This document shows, one piece after another, positions 32,171-42,960 of a DNA stretch of 64,000 nt. Location of the stretch: NCBI GenBank assembly GCA_003194525.1, contig NBIV01000224.1:56944-120943 (forward strand), in the 5' to 3' direction. This DNA comes from Gracilariopsis chorda. Lineage: Eukaryota > Rhodophyta > Florideophyceae > Gracilariales > Gracilariaceae. Numbering within the stretch: position 1 is the first letter of the stretch; every line of letters begins with the position of its first letter. The translations under genes and the position numbers were made by a program. The notes under the pieces were generated by a model that ran no database searches, was not told the origin of the DNA, and saw only the letters and a program-made list of their open reading frames with translations.

Positions 32171-34140
32171 GACTGCCACCCACTGCAACACACCGCTAGT
32201 CGTCCCATAGCTCCAAAGTATGAAGTGCGTAACGCTGTAATGTACTCATCGTTTTTCACCAGAAAGCCTTCCCTCCCAGATACATCGCGTAATGTCCGAC
32301 ATTGTGATGTGGGTCGTGGTCCCCAAAGCTCTATTACAAGCGGGGTTTCCGTTCCGCGCTCTGTCTCCTTCTCTTCCTTCCCGTCACTTGCTGCTTCGAC
32401 ATGTTTTTTATCTCGGGGCATCCAGACCTAAAACAAATACTCGAGATGACTTTGCGCAAACGGCCCAATGATATACGCGAATGCAGATCCACCACCAACT
32501 CTCGGGCCTGCAAGCGCGCTCGCGTGGCGCGCCGTGCCGAGTAAGTGATGCAACTCTTATCTTCCATCTCCGCTTCAGAATCTACCGCATCAACTGCACC
32601 ACGTTTCGCCATGCCCTCTTACGTCGTGAAGTGTGTGGAAGATGCAAGGACCCTTCCATATCCGAACATCACCTCATCCCCACAGGTACAGATGTAGGGC
32701 CTTCCTCTTGCGGTGCCGTAACCATCTCCAGCCTTCACACATGGGGGCCCATCGCAGTCGCGAGCATCACTGACGTGGGGCATGCTGGAAGGGGATTTCC
32801 AGGACGTTGATTCATTGCCGAGTCCTGATGTTCGCCCGCTCTACCACATACCAGCGAGCGAACCTTCCGAAGATGCAACCGCCCCCCCATTTCCACGGTG
32901 GTGCATCTCCGCCACTCGCCGTTCCGCGCACGCCAGCGCAACAACGTGTTGGCTGTGAAGCCGAACGGGGGAGGCGCTTGATTAAAATCAGACACCTGCC
33001 GGTTTTTCTTCACTTTACTGGGCGTCCGGCGAGCGCTTTTATAGTTCTCCAGCGCCTCTCCTACTACATAGCTCCTTAGCACCCAACGTACTAACACATA
33101 CAATAATGTAGAGGGTGAGTCGTCATCATCGCCGAGCCCTGTCTTCCAGCCGCTCTAGTTCATTCCGGTAACCAAGCCTACGACGCCCGTTGGAAAATTA
33201 CGCCCGTTGGAAAATTACGCCTGCAGCCGCACCAGCCGATTTGAAGCACGCCGAGGCTTTCTATTGGCGACCCGTTGGCCAACGGGAGCATCCTCTGCTC
33301 GCCCACTCTCGTCAGCGCTTCCCAGCGGGAGGTCGTCCGCGCCGCACCAAGCCCAACCCGATGTATCCGTTCATACGGGATGGTACGAGTCGATGCGAGG
33401 ACACAAACCTTCGCCTCGGATTATGAGAACGAACATGAGCAGGCACAATGTGACGGCAACGACAATCTTGGCGACAACGGAATATGGCTGCCGTGCAAGT
33501 TATAGGTTTATATGGGGATGAGGGTGAGGAGCATTCCAGTACTGTTGGATAGACTGTGCGCAATGCTATAGAAATGGTGGATTTGTGTACGGACTCGGAA
33601 ACGGAGGACAATGACCGGTAGTTGGTGCTTTGACATCGATATTGTCAATGATGAGGTGCGAACTCGGTTGCGCGGTTTAGAACGGGATTGAGTTGGCTTT
33701 TGAAACAGGGAGTTCAATGTGTAGAGTGCATGAGCTTTTAGTGAAAGTGCACCATAAACCTTTCTTCAGATCGAAGTTATTCGCATGCTTGTTTCGTTCT
33801 GGTGGTTAGTGTTGTCATGTTCCTGATTCGGAGTTGGTCTCCTTCCAAGACGCGATCATTTCATCCTTGTTTCCCTCACCAGAGTAGAGTGAAGACGGAA
33901 TAGCTTGTGACTGAATGTGTTTACAAGGTAGGAACTGAGTGCTGCCCAGATCGCGCAATTGCAGCACAGAGGAGCAGACTCATGTGTATGGCACGTGGGT
34001 CAAAACCGGATATCCAAAGGGCAGACGGTACACGGAAGAGGCGTGTCAGAAATTGAGCACATGAAGATGGAAGACCAAAAGAGGGATAGGTTTGGGACGC
34101 AAGCTGTGCGTGAAGATATGGTGATAGCAATTGGGCGTGT
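32171..34140 (-). repeat. Second copy of duplicated locus, piece 2
   Basis: Aligns in inverted orientation with about 15190-13375 of the intact copy, including the whole SIM-protein gene (here at 32446-33621). It is diverged and broken by indels. It ends where the Copia element begins, in GGGCGTGTTCTC; the intact copy continues GGGCGTGTTCTCGGCAGGG. Confidence 0.8.
32446..33621 (+). pseudogene. Decayed copy of SIM-protein gene
   Basis: The start ATGACTTTGCGCAAACGG and the end encoding EMVDLCTDSETEDNDR-stop match the gene at 14923-13886. Between them the frame is lost through several indels. One of the two internal PASEP repeats is disrupted and a short segment near the second is duplicated (CGCCCGTTGGAAAATTA appears twice at about 33180-33220). 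The protein cannot be made as one chain. It shows that the start and the C-terminal SUMO-interacting motif are the best conserved parts of the family. Confidence 0.8.
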
Positions 34141-34145
34141 TCTCT

Positions 34146-34232
34146 GTTAGAGGAAGACTCTGGTCTTCTTATTTTTACTTCGTGAGCTCGCGCTACTCGA
34201 TGTTATATGTTGTGATCTACTGTAATGCTGCT
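34146..34232 (-). repeat. 3' LTR of Copia element
   Basis: About 87 bp matching 42759-42851 (shared core ATTACAGTAG, ACAACATATAACATCGAGTAG and GAGCTCACGA). The first six or seven bases of the 5' LTR (TGTCATT) are not matched here, so the inner boundary is approximate. The pol frame continues through it and stops at TAA 2 nt before its end. Confidence 0.65.
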
Positions 34233-36630
34233 TGGGTTGCTGAGAAATGTAAGTCAAGGATTGCTGATTGACAGTCTCCGGTTGCTGGTTTCCATTTTGA
34301 ATTGGGAAGGGTGTGACATTAAGACGGTGACGCAACGTCGTGTATCTGTCGCGATGTAGCGGTTTTTTGAAGATGTCCGCAATCATGTTGATAGTGGATA
34401 CTCGTTTGAGCATGATGTGGTTCTGAGCTACGTGATGTTGAAGGTAATGATCCCTGATGTCGATTTATTTCCTTCTTTTTGTTAGCGCTTGGTTTTCTGC
34501 AATGAGCAGTGCTGACTGGTTGTAGTTGTGGTGAGGTGTCGGTGTCTTGTAGGGTAGAGCTGCCGAGGCAAGCAAGTTACGAAGCCAGTGCGTGTGGCGA
34601 GTAGCATTAGTGGCCGCAGTTTATTCGGCTTCTGTAGTTGAAGTTGCAACCACTTTCTGTTTGCTAGATTCCCAGAATATCGGGGTGTTTGAGATCATAT
34701 GAAGAATGCCGGTGACCGGTTTGCGGTTGGTTGCATTAGCAAAGTCCGCATCGCTATAGACTTTCAGAAGTGTTTGTCGGTTACTAGCTTCCGTATGGTG
34801 GTGAAGAAGTCCGTGCGTTTTCGTCCCTTTGAGATATCTCAGAACCGTTTTCAAGGCGTTCCAATGGTGTGGTTGCGGATTATTCATGTTTTGAGCGAGT
34901 CGGTTGGTTATGTACAGGATATCTGGGCGGGTGCTGTCTTTGATATATCTTATGTCACCCAGAATCTGTCTCTATCGGGTAGCCTGCTCTTTGTTGAGAT
35001 GTTCCGTGGTGGGTTGGTGTTCGAGATGGGTGAGGTTGTTTTAGGGAGTGAGTGTGAGATTGCAGTTTGGTATATTGGTTTGTGCGAGTAGTGCATCGAT
35101 GGTGTCTGGTTGTGACACATGAACATCGCCATCTGATGTGTGTCTGATGTTCCAGTTCAAGAATCTTGTTGATCGGCCAACACGTTTGACTTTATACTTC
35201 GTTAGGAGGTTTTTGTATAGGTCGTCAATCTCCGCTGGGTGAGATGCCAGTATGAGAAAATCTTCCATCTGTGGTGCAATGTGCCCTCCGGATGAGGTGA
35301 TCAAACCGTTTTTCATAACGGGATGCCGGTATCTCCGGGGTGGATAGGTTGTATATGAGTATCCGTCACCTGACGGCCCCATAAGGGGGTACCTCTGTAT
35401 AAAGGGTAATAATAGTACACGTGGGACGTGATGCACCTGACTAACGGGGTGATCTGTGCCCACGGGCCAAGTAGCAGACGTGGATGTACTGCCCGGCTGT
35501 GCCGGAATACTTAGTGTATTTTACTGAATGTTTTCAGCTACGTTATTTAAGGGAGCGGCCACTGCCGCTCCTCCCCAAATTAAAACCCCAACGAGGGACT
35601 TGGCTCTAACTTCAACATCGGTGTACGGGTACAACCCCACTCTTGGAGGGTCCCCTCACCGCTGCCAGTCTATTTATCCCTCTCGTCTCACCGAGGAGTG
35701 ACCACTCGTTAGTAACGGTACTTTTTTCTTTATTTGTTTCTTTATTTGGTCTACTTACCCGTGTTACGACTCATTCTACTCCGCTGGGTATCCAGGTTTG
35801 CCCCGAAGTCCCAGGATCATTTATCGTTGTCACGAGTCAGTGCTCCGTAGTGCGGCTCGTCGTTGTCCGCCCATTCTGGTCCCTGGAGATAGCCGTGGCC
35901 CGGTGCATCCGGATCCCTGGTTCAAAGCCATCCTACACACCTCCGTCCGTAAGGCAGGACGTAGTCGCCCGGAGTTACGCCCGGCACGCGCCGACTACTC
36001 GGAGGGCTCTACGGCTGAGTTACCCCATACTGAGGAGCAAGGCTGAACACCCTGAGGTGTTCCGTCCGCGGTAGCTGGTTTCCTCCGTTAACTCACGGTT
36101 TCGCAACACACTATCGTGGTGCTTACTAATAGTAAGCTTCCGTCGGTCTGCTTAGTGTACAGGCATGGATCGTGTTCGGAGGGTACGAAGTCTAGTTTGT
36201 TCAGGAACGATTTCAGACCATGGTTGTAGTAATAAGCTGCTGGTGGAGAGCCGTATAAGTTGCCCGTTAATTTGCCGTATGTGCTTTTGTGGGTGTATGT
36301 GCCGTTACACTTGGGCATCTGTTTCACGTAGACTGGTTGATCGTGCTGATATGATTCATGGAGGTAAGCGGATTTGATATCAAAGTGTTCCATAGGGAAC
36401 CGATATGTTGCGTGGAGTGCTATTAGGAGGCGCTGTGTGGTTCTATCTGCTGTGTAGGTGGTGCGATGGTTGGGATCGTAGTGGAGGCCCGGTTTCATGA
36501 GATCTCCACGAAGGTTGCACCTTGCTTTTCGATCATTATCTACTCCTTCTGCTGATCGCTTGGAGCGGTAGATCATCATAAGGGAGGTGATAGCCTGTTG
36601 GGGGGGGGTTGAACTTGTTCTGGTAGCCAC
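34149..36630 (-). pseudogene. pol: Copia RT and RNase H, interrupted by a solo LTR
   Basis: RT begins near 36630 with KARCNLRGDLMKPGLHYD and DIKSAYLHES, then STYGKLTGNLYGSPPAAYYY and SEHDPCLYTKQ. It is cut after LLLVSTT by the solo LTR 35270-36110 and resumes at MEDFLILASHPAEIDDLYK. Removing the LTR and one copy of its target site restores the frame, so the active-site box is MEDF where most Copia RTs have YVDD. RNase H follows (KVYSDADFANATN, ATSTTEAE, IDIRDHYLQHHVAQN, ADIFKKPLHRD) with further stops. The last 25 codons overlap the 3' LTR. Confidence 0.85.
35270..36110 (+). mobile_element. Solo LTR (family B) inside Copia RT
   Basis: 841 bp, TGTGGTGCAATGTGCCC to TTTCGCAACACA. Flanked by CCATC (35265-35269) and CTATC (36111-36115), a 5-bp target duplication with one change. 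Related to 37394-38226 in the same orientation: similar ends and a shared middle block (a short GC hairpin, then CCCCAAC, GAGGGAC or AAGGGAC, then TGGCTCTA). Confidence 0.8.
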
Positions 36631-38795
36631 TCAATACTTTTGTATTGGTCGAGATTTGCGAGTTCTGTGTCATGCGCTTTTTGCCGTTGTGCCGCATCTG
36701 GATCCCTTCGGGCTTGGCCGAGGTTGGTTGGGGGAGGAGTGGCGAGTTCGATGGTTTTCGGCGTGCTGGGATGAGGATGTACTCGAGTTTTGAATGCCTG
36801 TGTGGTTGTAGTTGTGGGGTCCTTTTGCTTGTGAAATGGGTGGAAGTCCTGCACTCTGATGTGAGGATATTGCTTGGTTTGGGTGTTGAGAACCATAATT
36901 ATGGTTAGGGAAATGGAATACATATACCCCACTGTGGTGGCTCTGGGTTGCATCTTTTTATTTGGGGCGTAGATTGGTATTGTTCCGATTTGTCCGAAGG
37001 TAAATAGTCGTGGTAGTTGTGGTTTGGTACCGTACCATTTGTGGTATGGGGAGGTTTGGATGCTCGTGTGGTGAAGAAGGTTATATTTAGAAACGTTATC
37101 TCGGGCGGCATCTTCCCAGTATTCTGGGGTAAGATTGGCGGTTGATAATAGTGCTCTTACCGACTCCATGATCGTACGGTTAATACGTTCGGCTATTGAA
37201 TTTTCTTAAGGTTGGTGGGGTGTGCGGAGGTGATGGGCTACGTGGTGTTTTTCGTATATATCTTGCATAGTTTTTGACACATACTTCTTGGCGTTGTCGG
37301 TTCGAACGTAGGATAGCGGGTATTGCATTTTATGACGTATGTGTTGGAGCGTTTGGTTAATGTGTTTGGGGGATTTCCTTGTGGGCCCCGTATTGAAGTG
37401 CAACGCCCTCAGGGAGGGATTCTAGGTACTTGATCGTTTTCCCGATATTATCGGTTGTGTAGTGTGTATATGAACTACGCCCCACAATGGTGGGTATGGA
37501 CACGTGGGACACGGTTTTGGGCCAATTGGCGTTTGGCCACAGTAGTGGATGTTGCCACGAAATGTGGAGTATTTTAGTTAATATTATTTATTATTTTCAC
37601 ACCCATTTCTGGGAAGCTAGTACTTAGTGCGACGGCGCACTGCCGTCGCACCAGTAAACCTTCCCCAACAAGGGACCGCAACCTGGGGAAATGGCTCTAG
37701 TTGTTACCACTTGCGCGCTTGCGCGCGTACTCTACTCCTCCTTGGAGGGAAACGCCGTGAGCCACGGGACATCTAACCCCCTTGCACATCTAAAGGGACC
37801 CATCACTGGGAGTATAATTGTTCCAATTGCATTGGTGTTTCGCCCTGTATAGGGATATTGTTACCGGCATCGCCGTTCGTCCCCGTCGCTCTCGCAACTC
37901 AATCCGTCCTCTCTTCCTCTTCTTCGCCCTTCCTTTTTCCCCTTTTTAGGGTAGCACCTCCCGCTATCCGCGGCCCTCGTGTGCGCATCCATACACACAC
38001 CCCCACTTACGTGGAAACATACCTCTACTTAGGATCACACCCCGCTTACGCGGATACCGATTCTTCGCCTTCACCTCCCTGCGCAAGTCGCAACAGGTGT
38101 CCCTGGTCTTACAAACCGGCTTCGCCGTGACACCTCTGGGAGGGCTCTACCCAACTGGGTTCACCTCGTGAGAGGAAGATCCCGAACGTCTTTCGGTGTT
38201 TTTCCCCTTTGGGGCATTGCACCACACGTATGAAGTGAGCGATTACGAATCTTGTTGCTGCGCATATAAACAAGTGCATGTGCTAGTTACCATGTGTAGA
38301 CGTCGCCATAGTTGGGCCGCATTTGTCGGAACTCACATAAGCACCTGGGCAGTAGTGATGTTGTGTAGGCTAATGGGGGTGCAATATGGCGGTATTGCAT
38401 GCTGAGCACGTGAGTACCGTGTCTGTAAGTAGAGTTATTGGCATGGAGGGGATGAGTCCGTGTTTGGCCGTAAGGGCCAATTTGGCCAGATGGACGTGGT
38501 TCAGGCGGAGGTGCCATTGATGAGTCGCGAGATGTGTCATGGTGGGGGGGTTTGTTGTGACTGGGTTGTGTAGAGTGTTTGGTTGTGTGGGAGATTTTGT
38601 TGGATTTGGTTTGTTGATTGTCACCGGGATTGTTTTTGTATTGTTGCTATTGAACTTGTTTGGTTGTGGTACTGATAGGAGGGGAGAGGGTGTTGTTTCG
38701 TTTTGCGTTTTCGAAGCTTTAGGGATATGTTGCGGGTAGTAAATGCCGTGTTGGGAGAAAGGTATGGTCTGAGTTGGTACTGGGTGCCGTTCCAT
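36576..38795 (-). pseudogene. int: Copia integrase, interrupted by a solo LTR
   Basis: Zinc-binding region at 38.6 kb: HQWHLRLNHVHLAKL and TCSACNT (H-H-C-C). The first catalytic Asp lies in SSDKCGPTM, just before the solo LTR 37394-38226. The second is in VRTDNAKKY and the third, Glu, is in ENSIAERINRT, preceded by an in-frame TAA at 37208-37206. The C-terminal part, GKTPYxxWxG-like, reads SPYHKWYGTKPQLPRLFTFG. Confidence 0.85.
37394..38226 (+). mobile_element. Solo LTR (family B) inside Copia integrase
   Basis: 833 bp, TGAAGTGCAACGCC to GGGGCATTGCACCACA, flanked by perfect CGTAT target duplications (37389-37393 and 38227-38231). The two ends are imperfect inverted repeats of each other over about 15 bp. 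Related to 35270-36110. Confidence 0.9.
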
Positions 38796-40202
38796 GGGGC
38801 TGTAGCGATCCTAGAAGGATGGTGACGTGTCGTGTCTAAGATGTAGCCTTTATTTGACGTGACGCTTACGAGTCCGTATCGTTGAGCAATATCATGAACG
38901 GATAGTAGGTTGTGTTTGACTTGGCAGTTGGCGACGACATGTGTTTTTAGAGTTCGATTACTCTTGGGTAGATGGATGCGCAGCATTCCATAGTGGGAGC
39001 ATTTTGTCTGTTGGTTGTTTGCATTGGTGGTTAGGAGTGGGGTGGAAAATATTTTCATTCCTGGGGCTGGAATCGTGACGTGGGATACATTTGCTCCACT
39101 GTATAGGGTAAACTTACCGTGTGTGTTGGTGTCGGCTTCGGAGGTCACCTCCTCCGCGTGGGGTGTTGATAGTGGGAGGTTGTTGAAGAAGATGGAGTGC
39201 ATGGGTGTGTGAGTCGGAAGGTATTTGCAAATAATGCCAAGGGGTTGCCACGTAATTTGTCTTGGAGCGGTTTTTGGGTTGTCTGGGGTGGCAAAATTTG
39301 GCATCTGTGTGCTGTGGTGGTATGCCTATAGAAAAATGAAACTGGCAAGGTTTTTCTGTGAACAGTGGTCGTGCTCGGGTGGCATAAAATGGGCGTCTGT
39401 CGAATCGGCGGTACTGGTGGGGGTATCCGTAGTCCTCGGTGAGCCTTGATGGTGGGTGTGTGCTGGACGAAGGGGAGGAGACAGCTTGAGAGAATGTGTG
39501 AAGTTCTTTGAACTTACGCCTAAAGCCCTTGATGTCGGTTGGTTTTTGTGCAAGAAACTGTAACAATGTTGGAAAGGGTGGTGTTTTGTTTGGGGCCTTC
39601 GATTTGAAAGTCGAGCGTGTTGGCCTCGTCCGATATGTTTGGGTACTTTGCTCCTAACATGCGCTGGTGGACTTCTTCGTGCTCGTTGACGCAGTCGGTA
39701 ATTTTTGTATCCTCTTTGAAATGGATAGTTGCAGCCTCTGTTTTCAAGAATTAGTTGTCCTCTTTCGTCTTCTGATTTATATGTGCTAGGATGCTGGTTC
39801 ATCGTCGGGTACCAGAATTTGGCCAAGGATGTCTGGTGGTACGCTGGTGAGTATGGAATTGGTGAGTCTGGTCTTGAGCAGGATTTATGCTTGTGGTTTG
39901 GCTGGGTCGATTGGGACGGGAGCGTTGGACGTCAGATGTGCGGTGTCTTTGAGTGTTTGGGGGTGGTTTTTGATAGGAAATAACCATAGGGCAGAATTGG
40001 CGGAAGCGAGTTTCGGTAGGGAAGGATGTGTGTTGGAGTTGTGAACCTCCATTTTGCTGTGTGTGCCTTGGGTTATGTCTGTTGGTTGATGATTGTTTTG
40101 TTTGTTGGTAATGGCTTCCGCGTGAAGTTTAGTAGTGATGTTAACTATATAGCTTGTTAGCTCTCTGCAGAGCCTGTGCGTTAGTCTGTTGTAGGCCTTC
40201 AT
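38621..40202 (-). pseudogene. gag: Copia gag and protease
   Basis: Gag is spread over overlapping frames between 40202 and 39114 and is rich in Thr, Pro, His and Asn. A likely nucleocapsid finger reads PCQFHFSIGIPPQHTDAKFC. The protease follows at about 39150: the active-site block reads KFTLYSGANVSHV where Copia proteases have DSGA, so the catalytic Asp is a Tyr. The downstream part (VVANCQVKHNLLSVHDIAQR) is typical of Copia protease. Gag needs several frame corrections. Confidence 0.7.
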
Positions 40203-40341
40203 GGTGGGCTAGGGAGATGTCTACGTGCTTTTGGTATGGTTGCTTCATTGGGGTATTCCGGGAAAGAGCAGACCGACAGAATGACAAACATGGACCAATG
40301 GGTCGAAGCTAAAGCGTATCGAAGCGCAGTTGAGATTGTCA

Positions 40342-40374
40342 GTCTAGACCGGGGTTCCAAACCCCGCTCTAGAC
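40342..40374. repeat. Hairpin at left side of Harbinger insertion
   Basis: GTCTAGACCGGGGTT (40342-40356) and AACCCCGCTCTAGAC (40360-40374) form a 15-bp inverted repeat with one mismatch and a 3-nt loop. It lies just upstream of the PIF/Harbinger transposase and may mark the element end. No convincing match was found on the right side. Confidence 0.45.
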
Positions 40375-40480
40375 CGACAATTGTAATTCTTCGGTAAGTT
40401 CTGCAAAGAATCTCTTGTTTAAAAGCATACCTATCACGTCCAACTCAGTCCTGCCCTCGTCGAAATGTCTAACCCTTATC

Positions 40481-41658
40481 ATGTTCGCCACCTTGGTCTC
40501 CCTCTTTCTTTGCGAAGCTGCAATATTTCTTGTTCTAACTGCCGTCCCAGTCGTTTTCAAGCCATTGAAGTCTCGCCGACATATTTCCAAGACACGCAAG
40601 TTCCATCGCTGCGCTATTCTCCGGCCACTTCGTACCCCATGGTCAACACCGTGGATCCAGATTCTGTCCTGTGGGGGTGAGGACGACTTTGTGACAGCTT
40701 TGAATGTCACCAAAGGCGCGTTAATTAACACATTGCTTCCTGCTTTTAACAACATTTTGGCCAAACAACCAACACGTTCACCTTACTCCCATCACAATGC
40801 ACCGCAAGGAAGGAAACCACGTCTTCGACCCATCGATTTGTTGGCCATGACCCTCTGGTATCTGCGAACTGGCGATACGATGTATACATTGTGCCCCATA
40901 TTTGGCTTGACACCCTCATCTCTGAGCACATGGTTACATTTCTCTTTAACAGTACTTTACGGGGTAGCAATATCCAATTTGATACCAGAGATGCGAATTG
41001 AATGGCCCACACCGAACGAGATCCAATTCTCATCAGCGTTGCTGTCGCAGGCACGACCGTTAACCGCACCATATCTGAATGGTGTATTTGCGGTAACTGA
41101 TGGAGCTCGCATGGCTTGTCATGCTCCCAACGAAAGCCATGTCCAAAGCGCGTTCTTTAATTCGTTTACGCAGAGCGTTGAAATTGTGAATCTCTTCGTG
41201 TGGAACTTCCACGGAGAACTTATTCATGCTGCAATTAACTTTCCCAGAGCATGGCACGATTCCAAACTGCCGGCGTGTCCGGTCTATACTGGCCTCGTCT
41301 CGACAATCACATGACACCAAACGGCTATAAAAGTCTTGGAGATAGCGTCTTCGCCTCGACCCTTACAGCCACCAACGGCAAGCTCGTCAGATTTCGAAAG
41401 GCAAACGAGACATACATTCCGAAATCAATCGAGGAAGACGCAATAGACATGATACTGCAACGGATATATCCATCAAGAAGACAATCTGCTGAATGGGGTG
41501 TGCACGCAATTCGAGCGCCATTTCGGCGCTTAAGTCGAACTCTACCGGTAGATTCTTGGCATCGACTACGCATTATCGCTCTATGTTGCCATCTCTTCAA
41601 CTTCAGGACTCGCACTATCGGCCACAATCAGATCAGGACTGTCTATGATCTCTATTAG
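40481..41658 (+). pseudogene. PIF/Harbinger transposase, one frameshift
   Basis: The ATG at 40481 opens a frame to 41314; the second frame runs 41251-41658. The N-terminal part is the helical region (RKPRLRPIDLLAMTLWYLRT, then TPSSLSTWLHFSLTVL). The nuclease core has VTDGARMAC (first Asp), AWHDSKLP (second), KSLGDSVFA (third block) and RQSAEWGVHAIRAPFRRL, with the final Glu. This is the DDE_Tnp_4 arrangement of PIF/Harbinger. A single indel between about 41265 and 41310 moves the GDSVF block to the second frame. Otherwise intact, so the loss is recent. It converges with the Myb-like gene, with 26 bp of overlap at the 3' ends. Confidence 0.85.
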
Positions 41659-42445
41659 ACGCAGAACGAGACGCAAACGCCCGAAATGGATTTGCTTCAG
41701 ATACCGGTAGAGATGTAGAGGGCAGTGCCGCTGGCGCCTGTCGGAGGTCTGAACTTAGTGCTGCCGTAATCTCTTCCCTAATTATAGTGCGCAGATCGTC
41801 ACGAGGTGGAGCAGCGCGTTGAATAAGGGACTTATGAATTGCGTCAGCAACAGAGAGCATACTGCTTGTGACCGTTTCCATGTGTCGAACTACATCGAGT
41901 TGAAGTTTTCTCTCTAATGGCAGGTTAATGGAAGTTTTCTGGCGCTTCTTTTGTTGGGATGGTTGGTTGCGTGAAGACACTGGAATTATTTCTTTGATGT
42001 GGGCAGCGCTGTTATCGGACTCTTCCCGTGGGCGGCGGACTCCAATTATATTTCCCTCCTTTCTTGCTTTCTGAAGATCTTCTTCTGCTGGATTCATATT
42101 TCCATCAGCTCTTCCAAGCGCTTTCGAAAGCGCTTTTGCTTGGATATCTCGGTAGATCAATTTGGCTTTTCGGACGTGGGGATGAATGGTAGGATCCCCT
42201 GTGCGCTTCCTGACATAAGCAAGTTTATCGAATTTGTCTTTTAGGATTTCTAAACTACGCGTGGGTCGTTCGTTTCTGTCTGCCCAATTGTTGAAATCTG
42301 CAGTCACTATCTCCCAGTCTTCTTTTGAGTGCGGCTCACGATGTGCAACTGTATCTAAAAGAAAATCGATATCTTCTGTCCAGTAGTTGAGTGCACCTTT
42401 TCGCGAATGGTTCTGTTTCTTTGCGGTCAACATCTCAGTGTTCAT
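41633..42445 (-). CDS. Myb/SANT-like partner protein of PIF/Harbinger
   Basis: 270 residues, intact, ATG at 42445. The N-terminal 100 residues form a trihelix/Myb-like domain with spaced tryptophans: ALNYWTEDIDFLLDTV, then KEDWEIVTADFNNWADR, then SLEILKDKFDKLAYVRKRTG and a GDPTIHPHVRKAK block. This resembles the Myb-like domain I know as DUF6818. The middle is Lys/Gln-rich and basic (QQKKRQKTS); the C-terminus has a helical stretch (LDVVRHMETVTSSMLSVADA). PIF/Harbinger elements usually carry a second gene for a Myb-like protein that takes the transposase to the nucleus and the element ends, and this fits. It is convergent with the transposase. Confidence 0.8.
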   Translation of the reverse strand: MNTEMLTAKKQNHSRKGALNYWTEDIDFLLDTVAHREPHSKEDWEIVTADFNNWADRNERPTRSLEILKDKFDKLAYVRKRTGDPTIHPHVRKAKLIYRDIQAKALSKALGRADGNMNPAEEDLQKARKEGNIIGVRRPREESDNSAAHIKEIIPVSSRNQPSQQKKRQKTSINLPLERKLQLDVVRHMETVTSSMLSVADAIHKSLIQRAAPPRDDLRTIIREEITAALSSDLRQAPAALPSTSLPVSEANPFRAFASRSASNRDHRQS

Positions 42446-42742
42446 TATTGTTTATAGCACCTGCTTGGTGTTGTTTCGCATGTCTGTAGAACAAATTTAG
42501 TCGTAAAAGGGTGGAATGTGAGATAACGATTCCGTCGGTAGGCGTGTTGGATCAAGAACGACAGCGAAACTCCATGAAGATGCCGAAGCAAAACGACGTG
42601 CACATGAAGTATGTAGCGGCCAGAATGGTTTTGTATCTCATATCTAAGTTTCATGCACTTACGTTGTAACTCAAAGGACGTGTTCGGGGTTTAGCCTTTC
42701 TCGTACTGTCACTTTCTCCTTTTTCGGAAGACCCCATTGGTT

Positions 42743-42758
42743 GCGTGTGCCCATAACC
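42743..42758 (-). promoter_or_regulatory. Copia primer-binding site, half-tRNA-iMet type
   Basis: Directly after the 5' LTR the minus strand reads GGTTATGGGCACACGC. Its first ten bases are complementary to the anticodon-loop side of initiator tRNA-Met (GCCCATAACC). Drosophila copia primes from a cleaved half of tRNA-iMet with the near-identical GGTTATGGGC; the same mechanism is inferred here. Confidence 0.7.
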
Positions 42759-42851
42759 TGTGAGAGAAAGAATCTGGTCTTCCTACTTTTACGTCGTGAG
42801 CTCGATCTACTCGATGTTATATGTTGTCTTCTACTGTAATGCTGAATGACA
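42759..42851 (-). repeat. 5' LTR of Copia element
   Basis: 93 bp, beginning TGTCATTCAGCATTACAG and ending TCTCTCACA on the minus strand; TTCTC target duplication outside at 42852-42856. Confidence 0.7.
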
Positions 42852-42960
42852 TTCTCGGCAGGGACGCGAGGGAGATGCAGCTGGTAGAAAGCGAGAGTGA
42901 TGGAAAGGTGTTGGGATGTGTCACCGTGTCCATGTGTTATGAAGAAAAAGAAGCAAAAAA

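Larger units (their letters stand above)
34146..42851 (-). mobile_element. Ty1/Copia element with nested insertions, inactive
   Basis: Flanked by TTCTC at 34141-34145 and 42852-42856; the empty site is visible in the intact locus near 13375. The ends are TGTTAGAG and AATGACA on the plus strand. Direct repeats of about 86-93 bp at both ends are the LTRs, about 88% identical, so the insertion is old. Coding order on the minus strand is gag, protease, integrase, RT, RNase H, the Copia order with integrase before RT. Two solo LTRs and a PIF/Harbinger element sit inside it. Without them the element is about 5 kb. Confidence 0.85.

Noticed and set aside
35920-35960. tRNA T-arm-like GGTTCAAAGCC
   Set aside because: No matching acceptor, D-arm or anticodon stem around it; it is inside a solo LTR.
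35798-36074. Open frames in the middle of the Copia element on the plus strand
   Set aside because: They fall within the solo LTR 35270-36110, which is non-coding.
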